28,942 nt of DNA. It comes from a virus. The DNA lies in IMG/VR virus record IMGVR_UViG_3300034375_001012, positions 1 through 28,942 of that record; one strand, given 5' to 3'. The notes under the pieces were generated by a model. It did not search any database and was not told where the DNA came from. It worked only from the letters and a program-made list of their open reading frames with translations. The stretch's first letter is position 1. Every line of letters starts with the position of its first letter. The position numbers and the translations under genes were made by a program. This document shows, one piece after another, positions 14,807-22,640 of this stretch.

Positions 14807-15247
14807 ATGGAAATAAGAACGGAAAAGCTGCTATCCGCACTTGAAGCAGCAAAGAGAGAGTTTAAGCCATTACAGAAAAACGGCAAAAACAATTTCTTTA
14901 AAACTCAAAACGGAGTGCATGAATACAGTACCTTAGTAGATATCAAAAATGCTACAGATGAAGCATTAAATAAACATGATCTATCATTGTACTACACAAT
15001 CACTTTTGAAAATGATCTTCAATTCCTGACTACTAACTTAGTACACACAGGATCAGGTCAGTTCATAACTTCAAGATCAGTCTTAGGTAATCTATCAAAC
15101 AATCCGCAACAAATTGGATCAGCGATTACTTATTACCGCAGATATCACATTCAGGCTATGTTAAATCTGGAAGCTGATTTTGATGATGATGGAAATAAAG
15201 CATCAACCCCAAAGCCTAACAATACACCAATTAAAGGAGGTCTATAA
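14807..15247 (+). CDS. erf: Erf-type single-strand annealing protein
   Basis: A 146-aa recombinase resembling the ERF superfamily: front LLSALEAAKREFKPLQKNGK, middle EYSTLVDIKNATDEALNKHD, and the key segment NNPQQIGSAITYYRRYHIQA followed by ML.LEADFDDDGN. The GSAITY.RRY box is the family hallmark. It anneals complementary single strands in phage recombination, likely with the nuclease at 16086-16859 and the SSB-like protein that overlaps its end. Length is shorter than P22 Erf (about 200 aa), as in many Erf cores. It opens the replication module. Confidence 0.88.
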   Translation: MEIRTEKLLSALEAAKREFKPLQKNGKNNFFKTQNGVHEYSTLVDIKNATDEALNKHDLSLYYTITFENDLQFLTTNLVHTGSGQFITSRSVLGNLSNNPQQIGSAITYYRRYHIQAMLNLEADFDDDGNKASTPKPNNTPIKGGL

Positions 15248-15516
15248 TGACTGCATATGTGACTTTGTTTTTTAATGATAAAAAACAAGACGGAGATAAC
15301 TTACCACTTTATCAAAATGGTAAAGTTAAATTTGATGAAACTATTACCTTAGAAGCAGGTAAGGTTTATGAGATTGCGCTATGGAAAAAAACCGAAAATA
15401 AAAATGGTGATCCTATGAACGCAGTGAGCATCAAGATTGATGAGAGCGATTACTGGAACAATAAAGAGCCAGAAACTACGCAGCAGTCAAATCCGCATGA
15501 AAATATCCCATTCTAA
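15247..15516 (+). CDS. Single-strand DNA-binding-like protein
   Basis: An 89-aa protein coupled to Erf (TAATG overlap). It has a beta-rich front (NLPLYQNGKVKFDETITLEA), a segment EIALWKKTENKNGDPM with repeated charged residues, and a C-terminus ending in ENIPF. The last four residues match the DDIPF tail with which SSB proteins bind partner proteins. No full OB-fold signature can be confirmed. Position next to Erf supports a ssDNA-binding role. The downstream gene overlaps its end by 20 bases. Confidence 0.5.
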   Translation: MTAYVTLFFNDKKQDGDNLPLYQNGKVKFDETITLEAGKVYEIALWKKTENKNGDPMNAVSIKIDESDYWNNKEPETTQQSNPHENIPF

Positions 15517-15838
15517 AAGAGATATTATCAAGGATAAAAAATACCTGATGTGGGTATGTAGTTTACCCTGCATCTCATGTCAGGTAAGGGATGGAACTTA
15601 TAAGATCAGTGACACCATACAGGCTCACCATGTTCAACTTAGAAGATACGGCGCTATGATTAGAGATGATAGTAGAGTAGTGCCGTTATGCTTTTACCCA
15701 TGTCATCACTTACTACATACGAAATTTGGGGAAAAGAAATTCTGGGGTGATCTAAATTTTGATCCGATTGAGTACGCTGATAAACTATACAAACATTACA
15801 AGGAGAAGCTAAAAAATGAGAAAAGTACACGAATATAA
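15497..15838 (+). CDS. HNH-like / DUF968-type nuclease
   Basis: I take the ATG at 15497 (MKISHSKRDIIKDKKYLMWV), inside the end of the SSB-like gene, giving 113 aa. Two cysteines (CISC), IQAHHVQLRRYGAMI, VVPLCFYPCHHLLH and FGEKKFWGDL follow. The AHH, C and HH pattern is that of HNH or DUF968 nucleases, with zinc ligands C and H and the active His in AHH. It may resolve recombination intermediates. Position among recombination genes fits. Confidence 0.65.
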   Translation: MKISHSKRDIIKDKKYLMWVCSLPCISCQVRDGTYKISDTIQAHHVQLRRYGAMIRDDSRVVPLCFYPCHHLLHTKFGEKKFWGDLNFDPIEYADKLYKHYKEKLKNEKSTRI

Positions 15839-16076
15839 AATCAAATCTCTATTCAAGGGATTTGCACCAGTGAGAGATAAAGTAATCAATGACTGTAAAC
15901 GCAGAAATGAAGATATTGCGATTTTGGTCTATGAGAAAAAGATGATCCTGCCGATAGAAAGTTTTGGCAGCTTCGCTTATTCCGTACCAGTTAAAGATAA
16001 ATTCACTTCTGATATTCATCAGTTATTATACTTTGAATTTAAAGAAGAAGATAAACAACAAACTAATTTATTCTAA
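15816..16076 (+). CDS. Hypothetical protein with possible clamp-binding tail
   Basis: An 86-aa protein that overlaps the nuclease before it by 23 bases. It has a helix-rich basic front (KIKSLFKGFAPVRDKVINDC) and a beta-like middle. It ends in DKQQTNLF: the last five residues (QTNLF) match the Q..LF form of beta-clamp-binding peptides. This is suggestive but short. It sits inside the replication module. No family is recognised. Confidence 0.5.
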   Translation: MRKVHEYKIKSLFKGFAPVRDKVINDCKRRNEDIAILVYEKKMILPIESFGSFAYSVPVKDKFTSDIHQLLYFEFKEEDKQQTNLF

Positions 16077-16085
16077 GGAGGAACA

Positions 16086-16859
16086 ATGATGAATAAAGAA
16101 GGATTTGAACATTGGGATCTATTACCCATGTCATACTCAAAATTAAACTCATGGAGGTCATATCCCTGCCAGTTTATTATTAATAAAATATTTAAGATCA
16201 ACACAGGAACTAATCCTGCCATGTTTACAGGGATTATTGTTGAAGAATTATTGAAAGATTTATTAATGGGAAATGAATCTGAAGATAATACTCAAATGAA
16301 GTTAAGAGATTTTCAACAAACTCTGAAAGATTATCATGATCAGGATGAAGTAGCTAAATACTTAAAATTGATCCCAAAGTATTACGAAAACTGTAGAGCC
16401 TTATTTAATAGATTTGGTAATCAACCCCTGCACTCTTACCAAGAAGAACTAACAGTGGAAATAGAGGGTATTCCCTTTATTGGTTATTCTGATTTTGTCT
16501 GGGATTTAGGCGAGGAAGGGATGTTTATTTTTGATCTTAAGACTAAAGGTAGAATGGCGATCAATCATTCAGATAAGTTGCAGCAGCTAATTTATAAAAA
16601 GGCATTAGAACAGAAATACCAAAAACCAGTTCACTGCAGTTTATTTGTAGTCACACCTACAAAGCATCACTTTGAGGAAATAGAATTTACTGATGAACAT
16701 GAAATAGAGATCAGAAATATTCTTAAAGGCATAGATAGGGTTTTACAATTATGTGATGAGCCTAAAGACTGGGCATATATCTATCAACCTAATGTGGATG
16801 ACTTTATTTGGAATAATCCAAAAATGGTAGAAGCTAGGCGGCAAATATGGGGTATCTAA
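16086..16859 (+). CDS. PD-(D/E)XK nuclease, RecB/Cas4-like exonuclease
   Basis: A 257-aa protein with the order of motifs of the PDDEXK_1 group: YSKLNSWRSYPCQFII in front, TGIIVEELL (likely metal-site Glu in the front helix), GYSDFVWD (D136) and FIFDLKTKG (D150, K152), then LQQLIYKKALEQ as the supporting helix. Such phage exonucleases resect DNA ends and partner with annealing proteins such as the Erf at 14807. The ribosome site is AAGGAGGAAC. Substrate strand and polarity cannot be told from sequence. Two ATGs (16086, 16089) are possible starts. Confidence 0.8.
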   Translation: MMNKEGFEHWDLLPMSYSKLNSWRSYPCQFIINKIFKINTGTNPAMFTGIIVEELLKDLLMGNESEDNTQMKLRDFQQTLKDYHDQDEVAKYLKLIPKYYENCRALFNRFGNQPLHSYQEELTVEIEGIPFIGYSDFVWDLGEEGMFIFDLKTKGRMAINHSDKLQQLIYKKALEQKYQKPVHCSLFVVTPTKHHFEEIEFTDEHEIEIRNILKGIDRVLQLCDEPKDWAYIYQPNVDDFIWNNPKMVEARRQIWGI

Positions 16860-17023
16860 TGGTTAGCAATAGAGGATTTGTACCTAACAAAGAAAGAGTA
16901 GTCATAAGATGTGAAAATTGTTTAAGAAAATTTACTAAATTTATGGCAATAAGATTGTATCAACATAAAGAAATCTATAAATGTATAAGTTGCTATAATT
17001 CAGGAGGTAGTAAAAATGGCTAA
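16859..17023 (+). CDS. Small zinc-ribbon protein, 54 aa
   Basis: An ATG at 16859 overlapping the nuclease stop gives 54 aa with CENC and CISC, two CxxC pairs about 20 residues apart, in a basic background (NKERVVIRCENCLRKFTKFM). It probably binds a zinc ion. It overlaps the initiator gene by 8 bases, and the latter's ribosome site (AGGAGGT) lies in its 3' end. Function unknown; nucleic acid binding is plausible. Confidence 0.6.
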   Translation: MVSNRGFVPNKERVVIRCENCLRKFTKFMAIRLYQHKEIYKCISCYNSGGSKNG

Positions 17024-17861
17024 AATGATATTTATCAATTATTGCCCTGATGATCAATTATCTGGGTGCATGATCCTCAGTTATAAAGCTGAATTAACTT
17101 ATAGAAGGCTACAGGATTTAATTTATACCAATGATGATCTATTATTTGATGATCCTATTATCTGGGAACTAGCAACCAGAGGATTTTGCGAAGATTTATC
17201 AGAGGTCAAATCTGAACTTATCAAAAAAGGGAAAATCAGAATAGAGGATGGAAAGATCAGGAATAAGAGATGTTCTGAGGAAATCCAAGCAGCTAAAGAA
17301 AGACATGATAAATCAAAGAAAGCTGCTACTGCTAGATGGGGTGTTCCAAACAAGTCATTTGGTACACCAAATAGGGATGAAAATACAACACCTAATGCTA
17401 ACGCATCATCTGAGCATATGCCTGAGCATGATCCAAGCATATGCCAACCACTAACCACTAACTACAAACCACTAACTACTAATAATAAACTAAATATATA
17501 TACACAGGAGTTTGATATTTTCTGGCGAAAATATGTTCTTGATGAGAATGACAGAAGATCAACTAAGTATGATAGTTATCAGCAGTGGAAGAAGTTAAAA
17601 GATGAAGATAAAAAATCTTTAGGCGAGAAGTTCCTTACTTACAGAAATCAAAAAGGGGAATATTATAAAGCATTAGAGAGGTTTATTTCAAAGAAAATAT
17701 TTATGGAGATAGTACCTGAGAAGCAGCTTTCTGATCAAGAAATGAAAGATTGGAAATTTAATTCTGATGTAGATATGCGCCGTAAGGGGATGAAACCTTT
17801 ATCTTGGTCAGTAAGTTATATCAGGGAACTTGACGAATATATTGAGAAAAACCCAGTATGA
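17016..17861 (+). CDS. Replication initiation protein, DUF1376-like
   Basis: A 281-aa protein. Residues about 20-100 (ELTYRRLQDLIYTNDDLLFD, then DPIIWELATRGFC, then LSEVKSELIKKGKIRIEDGK) look like the winged-helix DUF1376 domain of phage replication initiators. Residues about 105-165 are a low-complexity linker, encoded by repeats that look like an origin (17413-17500). The C-terminal part (EFDIFWRKYVLDENDRRSTK ...) resembles the domain in helicase-loader or lambda O-like proteins. It would melt the origin and recruit the host replisome. The phage has no polymerase in this window. Confidence 0.72.
   Translation: MAKMIFINYCPDDQLSGCMILSYKAELTYRRLQDLIYTNDDLLFDDPIIWELATRGFCEDLSEVKSELIKKGKIRIEDGKIRNKRCSEEIQAAKERHDKSKKAATARWGVPNKSFGTPNRDENTTPNANASSEHMPEHDPSICQPLTTNYKPLTTNNKLNIYTQEFDIFWRKYVLDENDRRSTKYDSYQQWKKLKDEDKKSLGEKFLTYRNQKGEYYKALERFISKKIFMEIVPEKQLSDQEMKDWKFNSDVDMRRKGMKPLSWSVSYIRELDEYIEKNPV
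17413..17500 (+). repeat. Iteron-like repeats inside initiator gene, putative origin
   Basis: Two copies of AGCATATGCC (17413-17422, 17436-17445) each contain the palindrome GCATATGC, 23 bases apart. Then seven 7-base units follow in tandem from 17446 to 17494: AACCACT, AACCACT, AACTACA, AACCACT, AACTACT, AATAATA, AACTAAA, decaying into AT-only TATATATA (17495-17502). In lambdoid phages, iterons lie within gene O. The mixed palindromes, tandem heptads and AT-rich end are origin-like, though the region also codes for a Pro/Thr-rich linker. Confidence 0.55.
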
Positions 17862-18017
17862 TTATTTATGGGCTAGGAAATGGATCTTAGCCCACTCTCT
17901 ATCTTGCTCTTTAAATTCTACTTCTACAAACTTGTCAATGCCTTGAGCAGCATGATCAAACTTGAACAAGTCAAGAAAAAACTGAATAGATTTATTAGTA
18001 ATATGGTAAACATTCAT
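17862..18017 (-). CDS. Possible minus-strand gene, 51 aa
   Basis: The only stretch where the minus strand looks coding. From the ATG at 18017 (complement) the product reads MNVYHITNKSIQFFLDLFKF, then DHAAQGIDKFVEVEFKEQDR, then EWAKIHFLAHK. The composition looks like a real protein, and the + strand has no frame here. A longer version starts at 18086 but overlaps the next + gene. No ribosome site is seen upstream. It may be a real gene, or a leftover of one. Function unknown. Confidence 0.35.
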   Translation of the reverse strand: MNVYHITNKSIQFFLDLFKFDHAAQGIDKFVEVEFKEQDREWAKIHFLAHK

Positions 18018-18058
18018 GGTTGGAATATAGGAATAAATGTTTATCTTTGAATTGATAA

Positions 18059-18238
18059 ATGAGTAAATCAGATATGCAAAAACCACAGAATTACATCATT
18101 ATAGATAATGAAGATGGCACATATTCCGCTTATGTGAATTATGGTGTATTTGAAAGCAAAGAAGATGCAGAAATAAGTTTACAATATGTTATGGATCTTA
18201 TGGGATATAAATTACAACCCCAAGTGACTTATCACTGA
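18059..18238 (+). CDS. Hypothetical protein, 59 aa
   Basis: The ATG at 18059 gives a 59-aa protein (MSKSDMQKPQNYIIIDNEDG, then TYSAYVNYGVFESKEDAEIS, then LQYVMDLMG) ending in an ATGA overlap with the ParB-like gene. The sequence reads as a beta-hairpin plus helix (the DGTYSAYVNYGVFESKEDA part is like that of small SPOR-like or phage modulators). No ribosome site is clear. Function unknown. Confidence 0.55.
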   Translation: MSKSDMQKPQNYIIIDNEDGTYSAYVNYGVFESKEDAEISLQYVMDLMGYKLQPQVTYH

Positions 18239-18696
18239 TGAATGTTCAATTAAAAGCAATTACGGATATAAAACCTTACGCTAGAAATCCTAGAAAAAAG
18301 AAAAATTTAAATAAAGTTGTAGAAAGCATTAAACAGTTTGGATGGCAGCAACCTATCGTAGTAGATAGAGCAGGAGTGATTGTTGCAGGTCATTCCAGAT
18401 ATGAAGCAGCTAAGATATTAGAATGTAAAGAGATACCAGTGCTGATTGCTGATCTATCCCCTGAAAAAGCAAAAGCCTATAGAATAGCAGATAACAAAAC
18501 AAATGAGTATAGTGAATGGGATTTTTCCTTATTAAACAAAGAATTTACGGACTTGCTAGATATCAATATGGATTTAGAGATCACAGGGTTTGATACTAAA
18601 GAACTTGAAGATTTCTTTACATTTGATAAAGAGGATGATGTAGCCAAGATTAAGACAGAGAAATCCTGCCCAAATTGCGGTACAAAATTAAAATAG
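18238..18696 (+). CDS. ParB-like protein next to terminase, with C-terminal zinc ribbon
   Basis: A 152-aa protein with a ParB/Srx domain: DIKPYARNPRKKKNLNKVVE, QQPIVVDRAGVIVAGHSRYE, AAKILECKEIPVLI, then ADNKTNEYSEWD. The GHSR box corresponds to ParB motif GHHR. In phages this domain is often fused to a DNA methyltransferase. Here the methylase is absent and the protein ends in a CPNC zinc knuckle (one CxxC pair, so perhaps dimeric). It lies just upstream of TerS/TerL, where such proteins are thought to act in packaging. That role is inferred. Confidence 0.78.
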   Translation: MNVQLKAITDIKPYARNPRKKKNLNKVVESIKQFGWQQPIVVDRAGVIVAGHSRYEAAKILECKEIPVLIADLSPEKAKAYRIADNKTNEYSEWDFSLLNKEFTDLLDINMDLEITGFDTKELEDFFTFDKEDDVAKIKTEKSCPNCGTKLK

Positions 18697-18726
18697 AGTA
18701 CACTCTACTCATAAAGAGGTAAAAAC

Positions 18727-19029
18727 ATGGCAAGACCAAAACTAGATATCAAAGGGGAGGAAGTTCAAAAATTAGCATCATATGGATGCACTAATACAGA
18801 AATTGCAGACTATTTTAATTGTAGTGAAGGCACTATTAGGAATGGTTTTTACGAATATTTGACAAAAGGCAGAAGCATAAAGAAATTGCGTTTAAGACAG
18901 ATCCAATGGCAGATAGCAGAAAAGGGAAATGCAGCTATGGCTATTTGGCTAGGGAAGAATGAATTAGGTCAATCTGATGGTGGATTGATTGCAGAAGATA
19001 ACGAGCCTTTAGCATGGTCAGTTGATTAG
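18727..19029 (+). CDS. Terminase small subunit-like protein
   Basis: A 100-aa protein directly before the large terminase. Residues about 10-45 (VQKLASYGCTNTEIADYFNC, then SEGTIRNGFYEYL) form a helix-turn-helix that would read the packaging site. The following segment (KKLRLRQIQWQIAEKGNAAM, AIWLGKNELGQSD) is typical of short phage TerS-like proteins. It would bind the pac/cos site and load TerL. AGAGGT precedes the ATG; its stop overlaps the GTG start of the large subunit. Short for TerS, but consistent with marine phage versions. Confidence 0.72.
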   Translation: MARPKLDIKGEEVQKLASYGCTNTEIADYFNCSEGTIRNGFYEYLTKGRSIKKLRLRQIQWQIAEKGNAAMAIWLGKNELGQSDGGLIAEDNEPLAWSVD

Positions 19030-20252
19030 TGCCGCTAAGTAAACCTCAAAAGCAGATATTAGAATGTGATAAGCGTTTCCGAGTATTAATTACTGGAAGA
19101 AGATTTGGTAAGACCTTTTTATGTATTCAAGAAATAGCTAAATTTGCTAGATACCCTAAAAAGAAAGTTTGGTATGTAGCGCCAACTTATAGAATGGCTA
19201 AAGACATTGTTTGGAATGATCTAGTAGATAGAATGGTCAAACATAAATGGGTAAGCAAGATTAATCATAGTGATCTGAAGATTATCTTAAAAAATGGTAG
19301 TGAGATTTCCCTGAGAGGTGCAGATAACGAGAATAGCCTGAGAGGTGTTGGATTAGATTTTCTTGTGATGGATGAATTTGCGGATATCAAAGAACACGCC
19401 TATACGGAAGTATTGCGACCAACCTTATCTGATAAGGGAAGAATGGGTGCTGCTCTATTCTGTGGAACTCCAAGAGGATATGGAAACTGGTCTTACAATC
19501 TATTTACGAGAGAGAAAGATGACGACCAATGGCAATCATTCCAGTTCACTACATTAGAGGGTGGTCAGGTATCTAAACAAGAAATAGAACAAGCTAAATC
19601 TGATCTGGATGAAAGAACATTTAAACAAGAATATCAGGCATCATTTGTTAATTATGCAGGACAGATTTATTACAACTTTGATAGGAAAGAGAATGTCATA
19701 GACAAATACACTCCTCAAACGGCAGAACTACACATAGGCATGGACTTCAACATTGATCCCATGAGTGCCGTAGTATCAGAGATTATAGGCAATAAGATTA
19801 TTATCCATGATGAGATAGTGATTTACTCATCCAATACTGATGAATTAGTACAAGAGATAAATGCAAGGTATAAAGATAAGCACATCTATGTTTACCCTGA
19901 TCCTGCTGCCAAGCAAAGAAAGACATCCGCAGGTGGCGTGACGGATTTAGCCATCTTGAAAAATGCAGGATTTAATTTAAGAGTTAGAAATACACATCCA
20001 CTAATTAGAGATAGGATTAATGCAGTGAACACTAAATTGAAGAACGCTAATGGAGTTAGAACTTTATTTATTGCTAATAGTTGTAAAAATGTGTTAAAAA
20101 GCATTGAAAGACAAATTTATAAGGAAGGCACGACCATACCTGATAAAGATAACAATTATGATCATATGAATGACGCATTAGGATATTTAGTGGAATATTT
20201 ATACCCTGTAAGAAGGGATTTTAAACCTAGCAAACCCCAGAGGTGGAGTTAA
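19029..20252 (+). CDS. terL: Terminase large subunit
   Basis: A 407-aa packaging ATPase-nuclease read from a GTG overlapping the TerS stop. The Walker A is GRRFGKT (residues 23-29), and Walker B with the catalytic acid is LVMDEFAD (D115, E116). The coupling motif is CGTPRG (about residue 145-150). The nuclease domain starts with GMDFNID (D239), and its last acids are D378 and D382 in NNYDHMNDALGYLVEY. It pumps DNA into the prohead through the portal encoded next. All motifs are intact, and length is normal for short terminases. Confidence 0.95.
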   Translation: MPLSKPQKQILECDKRFRVLITGRRFGKTFLCIQEIAKFARYPKKKVWYVAPTYRMAKDIVWNDLVDRMVKHKWVSKINHSDLKIILKNGSEISLRGADNENSLRGVGLDFLVMDEFADIKEHAYTEVLRPTLSDKGRMGAALFCGTPRGYGNWSYNLFTREKDDDQWQSFQFTTLEGGQVSKQEIEQAKSDLDERTFKQEYQASFVNYAGQIYYNFDRKENVIDKYTPQTAELHIGMDFNIDPMSAVVSEIIGNKIIIHDEIVIYSSNTDELVQEINARYKDKHIYVYPDPAAKQRKTSAGGVTDLAILKNAGFNLRVRNTHPLIRDRINAVNTKLKNANGVRTLFIANSCKNVLKSIERQIYKEGTTIPDKDNNYDHMNDALGYLVEYLYPVRRDFKPSKPQRWS

Positions 20253-21673
20253 TGGCATTATACAGTAGAGAATTTTTAACATCCAGACATAAACACTATC
20301 AAGAAAAGTTTAAGGATTGGCATTTCCATTTAATGTCATATCTGGGCGGTCAGGACTATCAAGAAGGATATCAACTTAATAGATATATTTTAGAAACTGA
20401 TGAGGAGTATTTAAAACGAGCAGAGAATACTCCGATAGATAACCACTGTAAGAATGTGGTGCAGATTTATACTTCATTCCTATTCAGAGTTCCACCTACA
20501 AGAGATTATGGATCATTACAAGGTGATCCGCAGCTAGAGAGTTTTATCAATGATGCAGATTTAGATGGAAGATCATTTAACAATGTGATCAGAGAAATGC
20601 AAGTGAACGCATCTATCTATGGTACTTGTTGGGCAATCCTAGATAAACCTGCCGTACAAACACAAACCAGAGCAGAGGAAATACAATTAGACATCAGACC
20701 ATACATCAGTCTTTATACCCCTGAGAATGTCTTAAACTGGAATTTTGAGCGTAGTTTAAATGGTAAGTATATTTTAAACAGATTAGTTCTATTAGAAGAT
20801 TTATTTGATGATGTAGCAACCATTAGAGTATGGACTAATGAAGATATTACTACTTACAAAGTAAAAGATTACACCAAAGGATATTCTACATCTAAGCCTA
20901 TGCTATTAGATGAGATGCCTAATATGCTAGGCAAAGTTCCTGCCGTAATTTTATATAACCAGAAATCTCAGCGTAGAGGTATTGGTATATCTGATTTGAA
21001 TGATGTGGCAGAATTGCAGAAAGCTATTTACAATGATTATTCTGAGATAGAGCAGCTAATCAGATTATCTAATCATCCTAGTTTAGTAAAAACACCTAAT
21101 GTAGAAGCTAGTGCAGGTGCAGGATCTATTATTGAGATGCCTGAGGATTTAGATAGCAACTTAAAACCTTATCTGATCCAACCTAGTTCCCAGTCATTAG
21201 ATGGCATTATGAACAATATCAATATGAAGGTAGAAGCTATTAATAGAATTACACACATGGGAGCAGTCAGAGCCACTCAGGATAGAGTGCAATCTGGCAT
21301 AGCCTTACAGACAGAGTTTCAATTATTAAATGCTAGATTAAGTGAGAAAGCAGATTACTTACAGAACGCAGAAGAACAAATCTGGAAACTATTTGCAGAA
21401 TGGCAAAACCAAACATTTGATGGTGAGATAATTTACCCAGACTCATTTAATTTGCGTGACTATGCCAGTGATCTACAATTCCTACAAGCAGCTAAAGCTA
21501 GTGGTGTTCCTTCAGATACCTTTGCTAAAGAAGTAGATAAACAGATTGCTAGAGCCGTAGTAGATGATGATGAAAAGATTAATACGATTGATAGTGAGAT
21601 AGATGCGAAAGCAGCACCTATTGGTCAGTTTAGTACACCAACAATAGAAGGGGAAGAAATTGCCGAAGTTTGA
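20252..21673 (+). CDS. Portal protein
   Basis: A 473-aa protein between TerL and the head genes. I use the ATG at 20252 (MALYSREFLTSRHKHYQEKF), not the GTG nine bases upstream. Sequence features (YLGGQDYQEGYQLNRYILET, ENTPIDNHCKNVVQIYTSFL, FRVPPTRDY, and IGISDLNDVAELQKAIYNDY) fit a phage portal. Portals form the dodecameric gate for DNA. The conserved segment with D-L-x-x-V-x-x-L-Q-x-A-I-x-N-D is seen near residue 250. Family beyond portal is not assigned. Confidence 0.87.
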   Translation: MALYSREFLTSRHKHYQEKFKDWHFHLMSYLGGQDYQEGYQLNRYILETDEEYLKRAENTPIDNHCKNVVQIYTSFLFRVPPTRDYGSLQGDPQLESFINDADLDGRSFNNVIREMQVNASIYGTCWAILDKPAVQTQTRAEEIQLDIRPYISLYTPENVLNWNFERSLNGKYILNRLVLLEDLFDDVATIRVWTNEDITTYKVKDYTKGYSTSKPMLLDEMPNMLGKVPAVILYNQKSQRRGIGISDLNDVAELQKAIYNDYSEIEQLIRLSNHPSLVKTPNVEASAGAGSIIEMPEDLDSNLKPYLIQPSSQSLDGIMNNINMKVEAINRITHMGAVRATQDRVQSGIALQTEFQLLNARLSEKADYLQNAEEQIWKLFAEWQNQTFDGEIIYPDSFNLRDYASDLQFLQAAKASGVPSDTFAKEVDKQIARAVVDDDEKINTIDSEIDAKAAPIGQFSTPTIEGEEIAEV

Positions 21674-22385
21674 TGATCAGAATATAGATTTACCTTATGG
21701 TATTCCTGTTCAAAAAGGATTAGTGGATAATTTTACATCCGCAGGTCAATTTGGATATAACACTTCAGTATCTACAACCTTTGCGACTGTTTGGGGTGGC
21801 ACAGGTTTATATGTTTATCCAACAAGTGCTTCAACTGCAGTTGCTACAAGTTCAAATACTGGATCTGATGATGGGGGAACAGTATTAATTACAGGACTAG
21901 ATGAAACTTATGCAGAAGCATCAGAAGTTATTACTATTGGTGGATCAGCATCCACTACAACATTTATCAGAGTTTTTTCCGCAAGATTAATCACTGCTAA
22001 TACAGGTGATTCTAATGTAGGTAATATTACGATTACTGCAGACTCAAAAACTGTTGCTTACATCAATGCAGGTTATGGATCTAGCTTACAGGCGGTTTAC
22101 ACAGTTCCAGTCAATAAGAAAGCATGGATTATTTCCGCATCTATTGGAATGAGTAAACAAAAAGAAATTGAGTCTAAGATTATGACGAAACAAATCAATA
22201 ATGGTAATGTATGGAATACGATTGGTTATCAAACTACATTCGCAGTTCCCTTATACAGAAAATTTGAAATGCCTATCCCTATTACAGAAAAAAGTGATAT
22301 TGAACTAAGAGCCAAAGCAGATGCTACTTGTGCAGTATCAGGAAGTTTTGAAATACTATTAGAGGATGTCACCTATTCCGCCTAA
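21660..22385 (+). CDS. Virion structural protein (head fibre/decoration-like)
   Basis: A 241-aa protein starting at a TTG (MPKFDDQNIDLPYGIPVQKG) that overlaps the portal stop. It reads as beta-rich domains: the front LPYGIPVQKGLVDNFTSAGQ followed by FGYN, then YAEASEVITIGGSASTTTFI and a Gly-rich stretch. The features LITGLDETYAEASEVITI and then RVFSARLITANTG match a head or tail-fibre protein common in marine phages, in which IRV with V-N-G-N-I-T is typical. Probable decoration or fibre protein on the capsid. Function inferred from position and composition. Confidence 0.7.
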   Translation: MPKFDDQNIDLPYGIPVQKGLVDNFTSAGQFGYNTSVSTTFATVWGGTGLYVYPTSASTAVATSSNTGSDDGGTVLITGLDETYAEASEVITIGGSASTTTFIRVFSARLITANTGDSNVGNITITADSKTVAYINAGYGSSLQAVYTVPVNKKAWIISASIGMSKQKEIESKIMTKQINNGNVWNTIGYQTTFAVPLYRKFEMPIPITEKSDIELRAKADATCAVSGSFEILLEDVTYSA

Positions 22386-22617
22386 AGGCAAAACAGTATC
22401 TACTACTGAGTTCTACAACTGGTCACATCAGCAGCATAATTTAAAAAGATGTTTTTGCGGCGAATTTGCAAGTATCGGTTTTAATTACAAATTTGGTATG
22501 TTAGAACTATTATGTTTTAAACATTACAAAGAGAGGATAGGAAAATGCCATACGGAAAAGGAACATACGGCTCAAAAGTCGGCAGACCACCAAAGAAATC
22601 AGTTAAACCTTCTATGA
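22366..22617 (+). CDS. Small cysteine-containing head-region protein
   Basis: An 83-aa frame starting inside the end of the structural protein gene. The front (MSPIPPKGKTVSTTEFYNWS) and a Cys/His pattern (CFCGEFA ... LLCFKHYKERI) suggest a small zinc site. Its last 24 codons overlap the next small gene in another frame; the real product probably still uses this stop. No clear ribosome site before the ATG, so coupling to the gene upstream is likely. Function unknown. Confidence 0.5.
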   Translation: MSPIPPKGKTVSTTEFYNWSHQQHNLKRCFCGEFASIGFNYKFGMLELLCFKHYKERIGKCHTEKEHTAQKSADHQRNQLNLL

Positions 22618-22640
22618 AAAAGAAGAAAAAGAAGAAGTAA
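22545..22640 (+). CDS. Small lysine-rich protein, 31 aa (MPYGKGTYG type)
   Basis: The ATG at 22545 follows AGAGGATAGGAAA and gives 31 aa: MPYGKGTYGSKVGRPPKKSV and a C-terminal lysine run. This short protein type is frequent in phage head clusters and probably binds DNA or packs in the capsid. It overlaps the previous gene by 73 bases out of frame. It directly couples to the next lysine-rich protein (TAATG). Confidence 0.65.
   Translation: MPYGKGTYGSKVGRPPKKSVKPSMKKKKKKK

Noticed and set aside
17123-17458. 111-codon minus-strand frame
   Set aside because: Antisense to the initiator gene, no ribosome site, Ser/Leu-rich composition from codon bias.
22618-22640. Simple AAG repeat as a mobile or slippage element
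   Set aside because: It is the lysine tail of a recognised small protein type.
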